A stretch of 64,000 bases of DNA from an uncultured Altererythrobacter sp. (GCA_913056125.1 CAJXNC010000002.1:397096-461095); one strand, 5' to 3'. Positions 10,548 through 19,923 are shown, counted from the stretch's first letter. Translations and numbers: made by a program. Notes: a model not told the origin generated them from the letters alone.

Positions 10548-11179
10548 TTCTCGCCTCCGTCTTCGGCCTTTTCGTCACCCGGAAGAATGTATTCGGCACC
10601 TTCCCACGGGCTCATGAAATCGAAGCTGCGGAAGTCCTGCGCCAGCTTCACCGGCTCATAGACAACGCGCTTTTCTTCTTCAGAATAGCGAAGCTCCTGA
10701 TAGCCGGTCAGCGGGAAGTCCTTGCGGAAAGGATGACCTTCGAAACCGTAATCGGTCAGGATGCGGCGCAGATCGGTATTGCCGTCGAACAGCACGCCAT
10801 ACATGTCGAATACTTCGCGCTCGAGCCAACCGGCATTGGGCCACAGGGTGGTCGCGGTCGGCACCGGCGTATCCTCGGCAGCATTGCACTTGACGAGGAT
10901 GCGATGGTTCTTCGTCAGGCTTAGCAGCATGTAGACGACTTCGAAACGCTCTGCGCGCCCCGGATAGTCGACCCCGGCCATTTCCATCAGCTGCTGGTAT
11001 TGGTGATCGTCGCGCAGGGTGCGCAACGCATCCTCGATGCTGTCGCGCTTCACGGTCAGCACGATCTCGCCATGCTCTTCCTTGGAAGAAACGAGCATGT
11101 CGCCAAGGGCTGCAGAAAGCGCATCCAGCACGCCCTCATTGGACGCAATGCGCGGTGCGGAATGGAGGACAGCAGCCAT
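10544..11179 (-). CDS. nuoC: NADH-quinone oxidoreductase subunit C
   Basis: 30-kDa-type peripheral subunit, 211 aa. The C-terminal signature [20 protein letters not shown] followed by [20 protein letters not shown] identifies it. The start at ATG 11179 shares one base with the nuoB stop (TGATG). It is a separate gene, not fused to nuoD. The C-terminal tail is acidic ([10 protein letters not shown]). Confidence 0.97.
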   Translation of the reverse strand: MAAVLHSAPRIASNEGVLDALSAALGDMLVSSKEEHGEIVLTVKRDSIEDALRTLRDDHQYQQLMEMAGVDYPGRAERFEVVYMLLSLTKNHRILVKCNAAEDTPVPTATTLWPNAGWLEREVFDMYGVLFDGNTDLRRILTDYGFEGHPFRKDFPLTGYQELRYSEEEKRVVYEPVKLAQDFRSFDFMSPWEGAEYILPGDEKAEDGGEK

Positions 11180-11733
11180 CAGCGGGTGATCGTCCCTTCA
11201 CGGCGGATCTTCCGCTGCAACTGCATCACGCCATAAAGCAGCGCTTCGGCAGTTGGCGGGCAACCCGGAATATAGATGTCCACGGGCACGATGCGGTCGC
11301 ATCCGCGCACCACGGAATAGCTGTAATGGTAATAGCCGCCGCCATTGGCGCAGCTGCCCATGCTGATCACATATTTCGGATCGGACATCTGGTCATAGAC
11401 CTTGCGCAGGGCCGGAGCCATCTTGTTGCACAGGGTACCGGCGACAATCATCACGTCCGACTGACGCGGGCTGGCGCGCGGGGCGACGCCGAAGCGCTCC
11501 ATATCGTAACGCGGCATGTTCACATGGATCATTTCGACCGCGCAGCAGGCAAGGCCGAAGGTCATCCACCACAGCGAACCGGTACGCGCCCACTGGAACA
11601 GCTCCTCGGTCGACGTGACAAGAAAACCCTTGTCATTCACCTCGGTCTGCAGCGCGTTGAAATAGTCCGCATCGGGCTGGCGGACCTCACCGGGCTTGGC
11701 GGCGGGATAAAGGGCTGGTGCAGGCTGGTTCAT
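11179..11733 (-). CDS. nuoB: NADH-quinone oxidoreductase subunit B
   Basis: PSST-type subunit carrying cluster N2, the last electron donor to quinone, 184 aa. It has the tandem-cysteine ligand motif (GLACCAVEM) and the other ligands in [20 protein letters not shown] and [12 protein letters not shown]. The start [10 protein letters not shown] at ATG 11733 makes an ATGA overlap with nuoA. A TTG two codons upstream is possible but less likely. Confidence 0.97.
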   Translation of the reverse strand: MNQPAPALYPAAKPGEVRQPDADYFNALQTEVNDKGFLVTSTEELFQWARTGSLWWMTFGLACCAVEMIHVNMPRYDMERFGVAPRASPRQSDVMIVAGTLCNKMAPALRKVYDQMSDPKYVISMGSCANGGGYYHYSYSVVRGCDRIVPVDIYIPGCPPTAEALLYGVMQLQRKIRREGTITR

Positions 11734-12104
11734 TCCCAATCCAGAGCTCCCATTTTCCAGGCATAGGCAAGGCCGACGATCAACTCACCCAGGAAGACCA
11801 TCATCGTGATCCAGCCCGGCCATCCGGTCAGGTCCAGGCTGACAGCCCAGGGAAACAGGAAGGCGGCTTCGAGATCGAAGATGATGAAAAGGATGGCGAT
11901 CAGGTAGAAACGCACATCGAAGCGATCGCGCGGTTCCTCGAATGCGGGAAAGCCGCATTCATATTCGCTCAGCTTCTCCGCATCGGGATTGTGCGAGCCT
12001 GTCAGGCGGGAGACGCCCATCGGCAGAAACACGAAAAGGGCGGAGAGGCCCAATGCAATTCCGAGGAATAGCAGGATCGGCAGATATTGTGTCAGGTCGA
12101 CCAA
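11730..12104 (-). CDS. nuoA: NADH-quinone oxidoreductase subunit A
   Basis: First gene of the complex I operon, 124 aa, with three transmembrane helices. The conserved loop [20 protein letters not shown] between helices 1 and 2 contains the family Cys. The start appears to be TTG at 12104 (VDLTQYLPI follows), because no ATG or GTG fits before the first helix. The upstream gap to the next gene on the same strand is 86 bases and should hold the operon promoter; I see no strong -35/-10 pair there. Confidence 0.95.
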   Translation of the reverse strand: MVDLTQYLPILLFLGIALGLSALFVFLPMGVSRLTGSHNPDAEKLSEYECGFPAFEEPRDRFDVRFYLIAILFIIFDLEAAFLFPWAVSLDLTGWPGWITMMVFLGELIVGLAYAWKMGALDWE

Positions 12105-12190
12105 GATAGACTCGTCTGCTTGAGGGATGGAGGCGCACTAGAGACCCTATACCCATATCGCAAGTGCTCAAAAGCCCTGATTTGCGCCCC

Positions 12191-13468
12191 CTAGGGGTTA
12201 GTTTCCCCCAGTTCGATACGCCTGATCTGCGTGGGGACGAGTTCAGCCCCCTCTTTCAGCACCCCGCCCTCCTCGAATTTGTCCCATTGGCCATTGCCGA
12301 CATAGTAGAGCGCACCGTCGTAGATGGACCCGCCCAGCGGCTCGGTCCATTCGGGATTGGCGCTCTCGAGCACCCGCATTTCGGTTATGCGATTGCCGTC
12401 TTCGGTTAGTGCCAGTGCGACGATGCGCATCGGGCTCACGCCGTTCTGGACAGCAATCAGTTCCCCTTCATGCAGCCACAAACCGTCGATCCCATCGAGG
12501 AGGACGGGAATGTCCGCCGGGAGTCTGGAGACTTCTCCGCTGGCAATATCGATCATGGCAAGGCCGTAGCGGTAATCGCTGATATAGAGCCTCGAGCCGT
12601 CTTCGCTCGGAGCAATCCCTTGAGGAGAGCGAAGCGTGCCGGGCGTAACGAGAGTTTCTATGTCATGCTCTCCCGACCGCAGGCGATAGACACCGCCGCC
12701 AAGCGGATCGCTGGCATAGATGTTCTGCGCTGCATCGCCGGCGATATCGGACAGCTGTGCACCCTCGGGGGCAGGAAAAGGCTGCGCATATGCATCTTCC
12801 GTGAAGGCCATCAGGCCGGAGAAGACTTCTTCGCCTGCCGGACTCATGCCGAGGTCTCCAGAGGCGAGCAGCATTCCTTCCTCGTCGGCCAATATACCAC
12901 TGATGTTGCCCTCGCCGATGATCGAAAGGGGGAACCAGTCCTCGGCCATGCCTGTCCAGACGGTGCGACCAGTGACCGAACTTGCCAGCAGAATATCGGG
13001 CGAAAGCACCGCCACTCCTTCAACCAGGCCTGCCTCTCCCGGAATCGTCGCCACGACTTCGCTTGTAGCCAAGGGGTCGGCAGCAGATGCGAACAGGACC
13101 GCCAGCTCTTCGGCTTCCTCTCCTTCATACATGCCCAGCAATTGGCCCTGCGCGCCTTCGCTAAGCACATAGCCGCCCTCGTAAAGCCATCGGATATCCT
13201 GCAGTGCAGATGCCATGTCATCCGCACCCAGATGCGCATTGAGCAAGCGCAATCGAACTGAAGAGCTGTTGGGAAAATCGCGTGCAAGTGCCTCAAGCTC
13301 AGACAATTCAACGATCTGCCCCGTCGCCGCGTCGACCGGCCGCCAAGCCGGGGCTTGCAAGACCTCGACCGCGTCCTCACCTTGAGAAGAGGCGCTTAAT
13401 GGGACGCCCGAAACCAGAATTGCGAGCGCTGCCGAGACACTTATGCTGCACTGCACAATCTTGCGCAT
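12191..13468 (-). CDS. Secreted beta-propeller (SMP-30/NHL-like) protein
   Basis: A 425-aa protein with a signal peptide (MRKIVQCSISVSAALAILVS, cleavage near LSASSQ) and repeated beta-propeller-like strands such as SPQGIAPSEDGSRLYISDYR and SDIAGDAAQNIYASDP, resembling SMP-30/gluconolactonase-like or NHL proteins. The N-terminal 100 residues look helical (LRLLNAHLGADDMASALQDI). The start at ATG 13468 is preceded by AGGAATTTGAC; a longer in-frame extension is antisense to the thiolase gene and is rejected. It is divergent to the thiolase with 69 bases between starts. The stop codon lies in a CCCCTAGGGG palindrome. The substrate is unknown. Confidence 0.8.
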   Translation of the reverse strand: MRKIVQCSISVSAALAILVSGVPLSASSQGEDAVEVLQAPAWRPVDAATGQIVELSELEALARDFPNSSSVRLRLLNAHLGADDMASALQDIRWLYEGGYVLSEGAQGQLLGMYEGEEAEELAVLFASAADPLATSEVVATIPGEAGLVEGVAVLSPDILLASSVTGRTVWTGMAEDWFPLSIIGEGNISGILADEEGMLLASGDLGMSPAGEEVFSGLMAFTEDAYAQPFPAPEGAQLSDIAGDAAQNIYASDPLGGGVYRLRSGEHDIETLVTPGTLRSPQGIAPSEDGSRLYISDYRYGLAMIDIASGEVSRLPADIPVLLDGIDGLWLHEGELIAVQNGVSPMRIVALALTEDGNRITEMRVLESANPEWTEPLGGSIYDGALYYVGNGQWDKFEEGGVLKEGAELVPTQIRRIELGETNP

Positions 13469-13537
13469 GTCAAATTCCTCCACTAGGGAACGAGCGAACC
13501 TCACTCTCCCCCTCCAATCCTTCGAGGCAAGACCATA

Positions 13538-14734
13538 ATGTCTACTTTCAACGAATCCGACCCGATCGTCATCCTCTCCTACGCTCGCACCCCGATGGGC
13601 GGCATGCAGGGCGTATTCGCTACCGTCGAATCCACCGACCTTGGTGCGACTGCCGTAAAAGGCGCGATGGAGCGTTCGGGCGTTTCCGGTGAAGATGTGG
13701 ACCGCGTCTATATGGGCTGCGTCCTGCCAGCAGGCCTCGGCCAGGCCCCTGCCCGCCAGGCCGCGCTCAAGGCTGGCCTGCCCAAATCCGCCGAAGCGAC
13801 CACGGTCAACAAGGTCTGTGGAAGCGGCATGCAGACGGTCATCATGGCCTCGGAGGCTCTGGCATCGGGCGCCATCACCTTCGCCGTTGCAGGCGGCATG
13901 GAAAGCATGACCAACGCGCCATACCTGCTCAAGAAGCACCGCTCCGGCGCGCGTTTCGGCCATGACATGGCGTACGACCACATGGCGCTAGACGGCCTCG
14001 AAGACGCCTACGCCCCCGGCACTTCCATGGGCAGCTTTGCCCAGTGCACGGCGGACGAATACAAGCTCACCCGCGAGGACATGGACAGCTACTCCATCGA
14101 ATCGCTCGCCCGCGCCAATGCCGCGATCGAAAGCGGAGCCTTCAAGGACGAGATCGTTCCCGTCACGATCGCAAGCCGCAAGGGCGAGATTGTGGTCGAT
14201 ACGGACGAGCAGCCTGGCAAGGGCCGCCCGGACAAGATCCCGCAGTTGCGCGCTGCCTTCGCCAAGGACGGAACGATCACCGCTGCGACCTCCAGCTCGA
14301 TCTCTGACGGTGCAGCCGCCCTCGTCCTCTCGCGCGCCAGCACCGCAGCGGAAAAGGGCCTGACGCCCGTCGCCACCGTCATCTCCATGGCTGCGCACGC
14401 GCAGGAGCCGAAGGATTTCACCACCGCCCCTGTCGGCGCGATCAAGAAGGTGCTCGACAAGGCCGGCTGGTCGGTCGACGACGTGGACCTGTGGGAAGTG
14501 AACGAGGCTTTCGCCTGCGTCGCCATGTTCGCGATGAAGGACATCGGCATCGACCACGCCAAGATCAACGTGAATGGCGGCGCGACCGCGCTGGGCCATC
14601 CGATTGGTGCCAGCGGCTCGCGCATCATCGTTACGCTGGTGGCAGCCCTCGAGGCGCGCGGCCTCAAGCGTGGTGTCGCGGCGCTGTGCATTGGCGGCGG
14701 CGAAGGCACGGCCATTGCCGTGGAACTTGCCTGA
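13538..14734 (+). CDS. Acetyl-CoA C-acetyltransferase (thiolase)
   Basis: Cytosolic thiolase, 398 aa, which condenses two acetyl-CoA to acetoacetyl-CoA or cleaves 3-ketoacyl-CoA. The nucleophilic Cys94 is in NKVCGSGMQ, the catalytic His354 in GGATALGHPIGASG, and the acid/base Cys384 in CIGGGEG. The profile fits the biosynthetic AtoB/PhaA type better than the degradative FadA type, but substrate range cannot be read from sequence. No phaB or fad gene lies beside it. Confidence 0.93.
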   Translation: MSTFNESDPIVILSYARTPMGGMQGVFATVESTDLGATAVKGAMERSGVSGEDVDRVYMGCVLPAGLGQAPARQAALKAGLPKSAEATTVNKVCGSGMQTVIMASEALASGAITFAVAGGMESMTNAPYLLKKHRSGARFGHDMAYDHMALDGLEDAYAPGTSMGSFAQCTADEYKLTREDMDSYSIESLARANAAIESGAFKDEIVPVTIASRKGEIVVDTDEQPGKGRPDKIPQLRAAFAKDGTITAATSSSISDGAAALVLSRASTAAEKGLTPVATVISMAAHAQEPKDFTTAPVGAIKKVLDKAGWSVDDVDLWEVNEAFACVAMFAMKDIGIDHAKINVNGGATALGHPIGASGSRIIVTLVAALEARGLKRGVAALCIGGGEGTAIAVELA

Positions 14735-14802
14735 TCCTTATTGGTTTCCTCTCCTGAGACCTGCCCTGTACGGGTCGGGTTCCAAGAGAGGAGAAGGATC
14801 GC

Positions 14803-15222
14803 ATGAAGAAGATCATCGCCATAGCCAGCGCCTTTGCCCTTGCTGCCTGTACGGGCGGCAATACGAGCGAACCCGCCGCAAGCGAGATGGACGAAGCTGC
14901 AGCAGACAGCGTTCTGGCCGGAGACGAACCGGGCTTCGAAGCCGTGGCACCGGGTGACTACACTGTTGAGCATGCGAACGGCGATATCGACACCATCACG
15001 ATCCATCCGGGGATGACCTATTCGCGCGTCGCTGCCGACGGAACAGCGACAGGCGGGACGATCTTTATGCAGGACGGCAAGACCTGCTTCGTCGTCGAAG
15101 GCGTCGAGGGCCATAACTGCTTCCTCGATGGCCCGGTGCAAGAGGATGGCAGCATGCAGACCACCTCCGACGAAGGGAATGTCGCTACCGTCCGACCCGT
15201 CACAACCGACGAAGCAGCCTGA
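14803..15222 (+). CDS. Small lipoprotein, tandem copy 1
   Basis: A 139-aa protein with a lipoprotein signal peptide (MKKIIAIASAFALAAC, lipobox ALAAC at residues 12-16) followed by an acidic Ala/Ser/Glu spacer and a compact beta-rich domain containing two cysteines (KTCFVVEGVEGHNCFL). The start follows a good ribosome-binding site (GAGGAGAAGGATCGC). It is similar in layout and in the C-terminal domain to the next gene, so the pair looks like a duplication. The function is not recognised. Confidence 0.82.
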   Translation: MKKIIAIASAFALAACTGGNTSEPAASEMDEAAADSVLAGDEPGFEAVAPGDYTVEHANGDIDTITIHPGMTYSRVAADGTATGGTIFMQDGKTCFVVEGVEGHNCFLDGPVQEDGSMQTTSDEGNVATVRPVTTDEAA

Positions 15223-15289
15223 ACGGCGCTTGTGTCTTGGCCGCCGGGTGCTCTATCCAGCGGCATCAGATAGTTTTGGGGAACTCGCT

Positions 15290-15700
15290 GTGAAAAAGCT
15301 GCTCGCATTCACCGGTATCTTGGCTCTTGCTGCTTGCGGAGGCGAAGACGCCCTCATTGGAGACCAGATCTCCGAGGCGGATGAAGTTGTACAAGTCGAA
15401 GAAGCGACCATGGAATCGCTTGCCGGCACCTATGTAGCATCCGGCGAGGATGGGGACATGATTTCGACGCTGAACCTCGACGGGACCTATATCGACACCG
15501 CCAATGGAGAGATCATCGGTGAGGGAACCTGGGAGATCGTCGATAACAAGGCCTGCTTCAGCTACGAGCCTGCAGAAGGCGAGGAAGCTCAGCCGGCGGA
15601 ATGTTTCGGTGTCGGACCCGTTGCCGAGGACGGCACGGTCGTCGTTACCGCGGAAGGCGGCGAGCAGATGACCATGACCAAGACCCCGATCGCAAGCTGA
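15290..15700 (+). CDS. Small lipoprotein, tandem copy 2
   Basis: A 136-aa protein from GTG 15290 (VKKLLAFTGILALAACGGED), with lipobox ALAAC and a GGGGAA ribosome-binding site. The mature part has the same plan as the preceding protein: an acidic N-terminal spacer, then a domain with DGTYI, a KACFSYEP cysteine, and a second cysteine in AECFGVGPVAEDGTV, comparable to NCFLDGPVQEDGS in copy 1. It may be an envelope lipoprotein of the same small family. An upstream in-frame extension is rejected because it overlaps copy 1. Confidence 0.82.
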   Translation: MKKLLAFTGILALAACGGEDALIGDQISEADEVVQVEEATMESLAGTYVASGEDGDMISTLNLDGTYIDTANGEIIGEGTWEIVDNKACFSYEPAEGEEAQPAECFGVGPVAEDGTVVVTAEGGEQMTMTKTPIAS

Positions 15701-15706
15701 CGCAAT

Positions 15707-16183
15707 TCAGGGTTCGCCGGCACCCCACAAGCGGTTTTCGGCGACCCACCCAAACCTGCCATCGACGTCGAATTCGCACCAACCTTCGTTGCAATCGCCC
15801 AGCGAGCCGACAACTCCGGGTTCGACGTTCCAGCGAAGCGGCGAATCCTCGCTTGGCAGTTCGCGCATCGGAGTAACCGATTCGCCGACGACGATGGCAT
15901 GACGTTCACGACTGAGCAGGCTGTTGAAGACCCAGCCTTGCGTCCCATCCATCTCCTCGATCAGGCGCCAGCCCTGCTGCAGGCGGATCACCTTCACTGG
16001 CAGGTCGTTGCGCTTGTACACCCACTTGATCTGGAAATTCTGGCTCGGCCCCACCCGCATATAGACTTCTTCGTCATCGAGGCTGGCCCAATATGGGACC
16101 TCGGCAGCCTGTGCAGCTGCCAGCTGTGGCAGACAGGATAGTGCCCCGAGTGCCGCAAGAATTGCCGTTCCGAAGTGTCTCAT
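15707..16183 (-). CDS. Secreted bacterial SH3-domain protein
   Basis: A 158-aa periplasmic protein with a signal peptide (RHFGTAILAALGALSCLPQLAAAQA) and two SH3-like segments. The first runs from VYMRVGPSQNFQIKWVYKR to GWRLIEEMDGTQGWVFNSLL, and the second ends WCEFDVDGRFGWVAENRLWG. The pattern fits the SH3_4 (DUF1058) family, often linked to peptidoglycan or cell-wall contact. The start at ATG 16183 is chosen because the signal peptide begins there; ATGs further upstream add a basic, unlikely leader. It is convergent with the second lipoprotein (6-base gap). Confidence 0.85.
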   Translation of the reverse strand: MRHFGTAILAALGALSCLPQLAAAQAAEVPYWASLDDEEVYMRVGPSQNFQIKWVYKRNDLPVKVIRLQQGWRLIEEMDGTQGWVFNSLLSRERHAIVVGESVTPMRELPSEDSPLRWNVEPGVVGSLGDCNEGWCEFDVDGRFGWVAENRLWGAGEP

Positions 16184-16317
16184 GAAGCAGCGATAACCTT
16201 TCCTGCGGATTCGCATCAAGCACTGGGAGCGGATGGCTTGCCCATTCGCCATTTTGTGTCCTAACAGCATGACGGAGAAGGAATCCCGCCGAAAGAGCGG
16301 GCTTGCAGGGGGAAATC

Positions 16318-17613
16318 ATGTTTCGCAAATTCGCAGCTTTCGCGGCGCTCGCCGCAATGCCAGTCACGCTCCGTGCCCAGGATACGGTCGAAGTAGTGGA
16401 AAACGCCGGAGACACGGCGTGGATCCTCGTCTCCGCCGCACTGGTCCTGCTGATGACCCTGCCCGGCCTTGGCCTGTTTTATGGCGGGCTCGTTCGCTCC
16501 AAGAACTTTCTCTCGGTCTTCCTGCAGGTCGGCGCCATTGCCGCGATCGCATCCACCTTGTGGGTCGTTGTCGGCTACACCCTTGCCTTCGGCAATGTGA
16601 CGCACGGGTGGCTCGGCGGTGGACAGCACTGGATGCTGTACGATCTGGCACCTGTCTATGAAGGTCTTGCCATCCCGGAGAGCACTTTCGCCCTGTTCCA
16701 GATGACCTTCGCCGCGATCACCCCTGCCCTCATGGTTGGTGCCTGGGTCGATCGTGCACGCTTTTCATGGGTGATCCTGTTCTGCGCAATCTGGGGCCTT
16801 CTGGTATACGCACCGGTGGCCCATTGGGTCTGGGGTAGCGGCTGGCTCTCAGCCTTCGGTGTACTCGATTTTGCCGGCGGCATCGTTGTCCACACGACGG
16901 CGGGCGTCTCGGCAGTGGTCATCGCGCTCCTGCTAGGAAAGCGCCAGGGCTTCCCTTCCAGCGCACTGCTCCCGCACGCCCCGGGCATGACCATGCTCGG
17001 CGCCGTGCTGCTGTGGGTCGGCTGGTTCGGCTTCAATGGCGGATCTGCCCTGTCGGCAACCGCCGACGCTTCCGATGCGATCATCAACACCCACGTTGCG
17101 GCCAGCGTCGCTGCCCTGACCTGGATCCTGATCGAGCGTATTTCCTTCGGCAAGCCGACCACGGTGGGCTTTGCCACGGGCGCCATTGCCGGCCTTGCCA
17201 CCATCACGCCTGCTGCCGGTTTCGTCTCGCCCGGAGCCGCGATCCTCTTCGGCATGGCCGCCGCAGTGGTTTGCTACGGCGCGATCCAGCTGGTGAAGAT
17301 GAAGCTGCATATCGACGATTCGCTCGACGTCTTCGCCGTGCACGGCGTGGGCGGCATGCTCGGCTCACTCCTGCTCGGCATCTTCATGTCCGAAAGCCTC
17401 GGCGGTGTCGGCTATGCCGAAGGCATGGGCATGGCATCCATGATGGGCGCGCAGGCCGTGGCGGTTATCGTCGTCGCACTGTTCTCGGCAGTCGTCACCG
17501 CGCTGATTGCGCTCGGCATCAACCTCTTCGTTCCGATGCGGGTGTCGGAAGATGACGAGGTACTCGGCCTCGATATCTCGAGCCACGGCGAACGCGGCTG
17601 GGAATTCGACTGA
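16318..17613 (+). CDS. amt: Ammonium transporter
   Basis: Amt/MEP/Rh family channel in the inner membrane, 431 aa with a cleavable-looking N-terminal signal (residues 1-21) and about 11 helices. Conserved sites are GLFYGGLVRSKN, the twin pore histidines (IVVHTTAGVSAVVIALLLG and AVHGVGGMLGSLLLGIF) and the GWFGFNGGSA motif. The start at ATG 16318 has a GCAGGGGG ribosome-binding site. A small hairpin (CCCGC 16285-16289 / GCGGG 16297-16301) lies in the leader. Unusually for amt, no glnK/glnB gene is adjacent, and I found no NtrC or sigma-54 site. Confidence 0.96.
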   Translation: MFRKFAAFAALAAMPVTLRAQDTVEVVENAGDTAWILVSAALVLLMTLPGLGLFYGGLVRSKNFLSVFLQVGAIAAIASTLWVVVGYTLAFGNVTHGWLGGGQHWMLYDLAPVYEGLAIPESTFALFQMTFAAITPALMVGAWVDRARFSWVILFCAIWGLLVYAPVAHWVWGSGWLSAFGVLDFAGGIVVHTTAGVSAVVIALLLGKRQGFPSSALLPHAPGMTMLGAVLLWVGWFGFNGGSALSATADASDAIINTHVAASVAALTWILIERISFGKPTTVGFATGAIAGLATITPAAGFVSPGAAILFGMAAAVVCYGAIQLVKMKLHIDDSLDVFAVHGVGGMLGSLLLGIFMSESLGGVGYAEGMGMASMMGAQAVAVIVVALFSAVVTALIALGINLFVPMRVSEDDEVLGLDISSHGERGWEFD

Positions 17614-17641
17614 CGCAAGGAAGCCATCGCACCAACAAGAA

Positions 17642-17671
17642 GGGCCGGAAGAGCGATTGCTCCTCCGGCCC
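17642..17671 (+). terminator. Intrinsic terminator after amt
   Basis: A 13-position stem (GGGCCGGAAGAGC against GCTCCTCCGGCCC, one mismatch) with loop GATT, followed by CTTTGCTTCT. It lies between the convergent ends of amt and the flavin oxidoreductase gene and could serve both strands. Confidence 0.75.
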
Positions 17672-17691
17672 TTTGCTTCTCTCGTATCCGA

Positions 17692-19098
17692 TCAGTCCCC
17701 CGTCAGGATGCGGTCGACCAGTTCCTTCACCGTCGGGGTGAAATTGTTCGAATAGAACGGGTCCTGCTTGAAGCGATAGGCCGCATGGCCGGCAAACATC
17801 AGGTTCTCATCCACCGGTCCGCCATGGGCAATATCCTGCAGCGTTTTCTGGATGCAGAAGCTGCGCGGATCGGCGAGGCGCCCGGTGGTGAAATCGTCAT
17901 GGTCCTTCCAGGACGAAAAACCACAATGCGACAGGCAACCCATGCAATCGGCCTGATCCTTGCGGATGTCCGCGCGCTCCTCGGCTCCTACGAACACCAC
18001 CGTGTCATCGGGCGTCTTGAGCGCCTGGTCATGGCCCTGTGCGGCCCATTGGCGCGCGCGTTCGCGATCCTTGGGCGTAACCCAGAAGTTCTTGCCCTTC
18101 ACTCCGACATCGAGCTGCACCGTGTGCTCGCCCGCTTCGACGCGGCTGTAAGGGATCTGGCGTTCGCTGCGCGCTTCGAGATTGCGCAGGAAGGGATTTC
18201 GCACCGCCGACGAATAGAAACCGGTCGGACTGAAACGATGCAGCAAGACATCGCCCGGTTCGAGCTCGCGCAGCGCATCCTTCCACCCCTGCGGGATCGG
18301 GCTTTCATGCGTCAGCAGCGGACGCGTTCCGAACTGGAAGGCGATGCTGCCCAGCTCGGGATTGTCGATCCAGTCATTCCATTCGCGCAGGAACCACACG
18401 CCGCCCGCCATGACGATCGGCACGTCCTCACTCACACCCTCTGCGCGCATGGTTTCGCGCAGCGCCTTGACGCGAGGATAGGGATCTTCGGGCTTGGTCG
18501 GGTCCTCGGCATTGGAGAGGCCGTTATGGCCACCCGCCAGCCAGGGATCTTCATAGACGACCGCGCCCATCAGGTCGGCGACCTTGTGATAGGCGCGCTT
18601 CCACAGCGCCCGGAAAGCGCGAGCCGACGAAACGATCGGCAAATAGTTCACATTGTGGCGCGCGGCGATCTCGGACAGCTTGTAGGGCATGCCGGCACCG
18701 CAAGTGACGCCAGTGACGAGGCCTCGCGTCTTCGAAAGCACCCCTTCGAGCACTTCCTGCGCGCCGCCCATTTCCCACAGCACGTTGATGTTGATCGCAC
18801 CCTTGCCCCCGGCAATGTCATAGGCACGCTTGACCTGCTCCACCGCGCCATCGATGGCGTACTGGATCAGCTCTTGGTGGCGTTCCTTGCGCGTCAGGGC
18901 GTGATAGACCTGCGGCACGATCTTGCCTTCGGCATCGTAGGAGTCGGCATTGACGGCGCTGACCGTGCCAATGCCGCCGGCAGCCGCCCAGGCGCCGGAA
19001 CTGGCATGGTTGGTGGCTGAAACACCCTTGCCACCCTCTATCAACGGCCAAACTTCCTTGCCGCCGTAAGATATCGGCTTAAGTCCCTTGAAACTCAT
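17692..19098 (-). CDS. Nitronate-monooxygenase-like flavoprotein
   Basis: A 468-aa TIM-barrel FMN enzyme of the NAD(P)H-dependent flavin oxidoreductase / nitronate monooxygenase superfamily. The N-terminal GVSATNHASSGAWAAAGGIG, TGVTCGAGMPYKLSE and IVMAGGVWF are the phosphate and flavin-binding segments. It is longer than classic 2-nitropropane dioxygenases (about 350 aa) because of a C-terminal domain with a cysteine cluster (DCMGCLSHCGF). The start at ATG 19098 is 3 bases after the stop of the methyltransferase-lipoprotein gene, so the two form an operon. The substrate is not known. Confidence 0.85.
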   Translation of the reverse strand: MSFKGLKPISYGGKEVWPLIEGGKGVSATNHASSGAWAAAGGIGTVSAVNADSYDAEGKIVPQVYHALTRKERHQELIQYAIDGAVEQVKRAYDIAGGKGAININVLWEMGGAQEVLEGVLSKTRGLVTGVTCGAGMPYKLSEIAARHNVNYLPIVSSARAFRALWKRAYHKVADLMGAVVYEDPWLAGGHNGLSNAEDPTKPEDPYPRVKALRETMRAEGVSEDVPIVMAGGVWFLREWNDWIDNPELGSIAFQFGTRPLLTHESPIPQGWKDALRELEPGDVLLHRFSPTGFYSSAVRNPFLRNLEARSERQIPYSRVEAGEHTVQLDVGVKGKNFWVTPKDRERARQWAAQGHDQALKTPDDTVVFVGAEERADIRKDQADCMGCLSHCGFSSWKDHDDFTTGRLADPRSFCIQKTLQDIAHGGPVDENLMFAGHAAYRFKQDPFYSNNFTPTVKELVDRILTGD

Positions 19099-19101
19099 GA
19101 A

Positions 19102-19875
19102 TTATCCAAATTCCTTCCCGTCGCCTTCCGTGGAGAAGCTGCTGCCTTCATCCCCCGGCTGGACGCACGGCTCAATCTCATGTGGTTCAGGCCTGTCGCC
19201 TGCAACCTCGAATTGCGCATAATAGCCAGCGATTTCCGGCTTACGGACAAATTCGACAAGACGGAAGCCCACCCGTTCGAATTCGCAGAACAGCAATTGC
19301 GGCGCGATGCCGTGCTGATTGGTTGGCCGATCCACATCGACCACGATGATCTGCCCGCCCTCGCGCAATGCCGGACGCATGCGCCAGAGGAAGGCATAGG
19401 GTTCTGTCACCTCGTGATACATGTGCACGAGGAAGATGCGATCGAAGCTGTCGTCCGGAAGGCGCGGGTCGTCGGCCGCGCCAAGCTTGATCGAAACATT
19501 GTCGAGCCGCTCGCGCTCCACACGCGTGCCGAGGCGGCGTAAGGCACTCTCGTCGATGTCCTGCGCGAGTACGCGGCCGGTCTCGCCAACGCGCGCTGCG
19601 AGACGGACGGTGTAGTAGCCTTCACCCGCCCCGATATCGGCGACCGACATACCGCGCGTGATATTAGCTTCATCCATGACCGTTTGCGCCTCGCGCCGGT
19701 CGTCGCGAATCTGCTCGGTCGAGAAGGCATTGCTGCCCGTGTCCGAAACCGGGCGATAGGCACGCGGGAAATCGCGCGCCGTGAGAGGACGGTCCTCCTC
19801 CGCCGGTTTGCACGCGGAAACCAGGAGTGTCGAAGCAGCCAGCAGGCAGGAGCAAAGGGCAAATATCTTCTTCAT
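19102..19875 (-). CDS. Lipoprotein-type class I SAM methyltransferase
   Basis: A 257-aa protein with a clear lipoprotein signal (MKKIFALCSCLLAASTLLVSAC; lipobox LVSAC) followed by a Rossmann SAM-methyltransferase domain. Motif I is VADIGAGEGYYTVRLA, motif II is VLAQDID, and motif IV is FDRIFLVHMYHEV. A SAM-dependent enzyme anchored outside the cytoplasm would lack its cofactor, so either the export signal is used differently or the fold has another role. It is co-directional with prfB (48-base gap) and the flavoprotein (3-base gap). Confidence 0.85.
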   Translation of the reverse strand: MKKIFALCSCLLAASTLLVSACKPAEEDRPLTARDFPRAYRPVSDTGSNAFSTEQIRDDRREAQTVMDEANITRGMSVADIGAGEGYYTVRLAARVGETGRVLAQDIDESALRRLGTRVERERLDNVSIKLGAADDPRLPDDSFDRIFLVHMYHEVTEPYAFLWRMRPALREGGQIIVVDVDRPTNQHGIAPQLLFCEFERVGFRLVEFVRKPEIAGYYAQFEVAGDRPEPHEIEPCVQPGDEGSSFSTEGDGKEFG

Positions 19876-19923
19876 GGCTCGACCAGGGAGGATAGGCAGT
19901 TTCGCTCCGAGCGAAAAGGAGCC

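Noticed and set aside
16200..16317. A possible sigma-54 promoter for amt (GG and GC dinucleotides near TGGCTTGCCC)
   Set aside because: The spacing between GG and GC is one base too long for a -24/-12 promoter, and no NtrC site is present.
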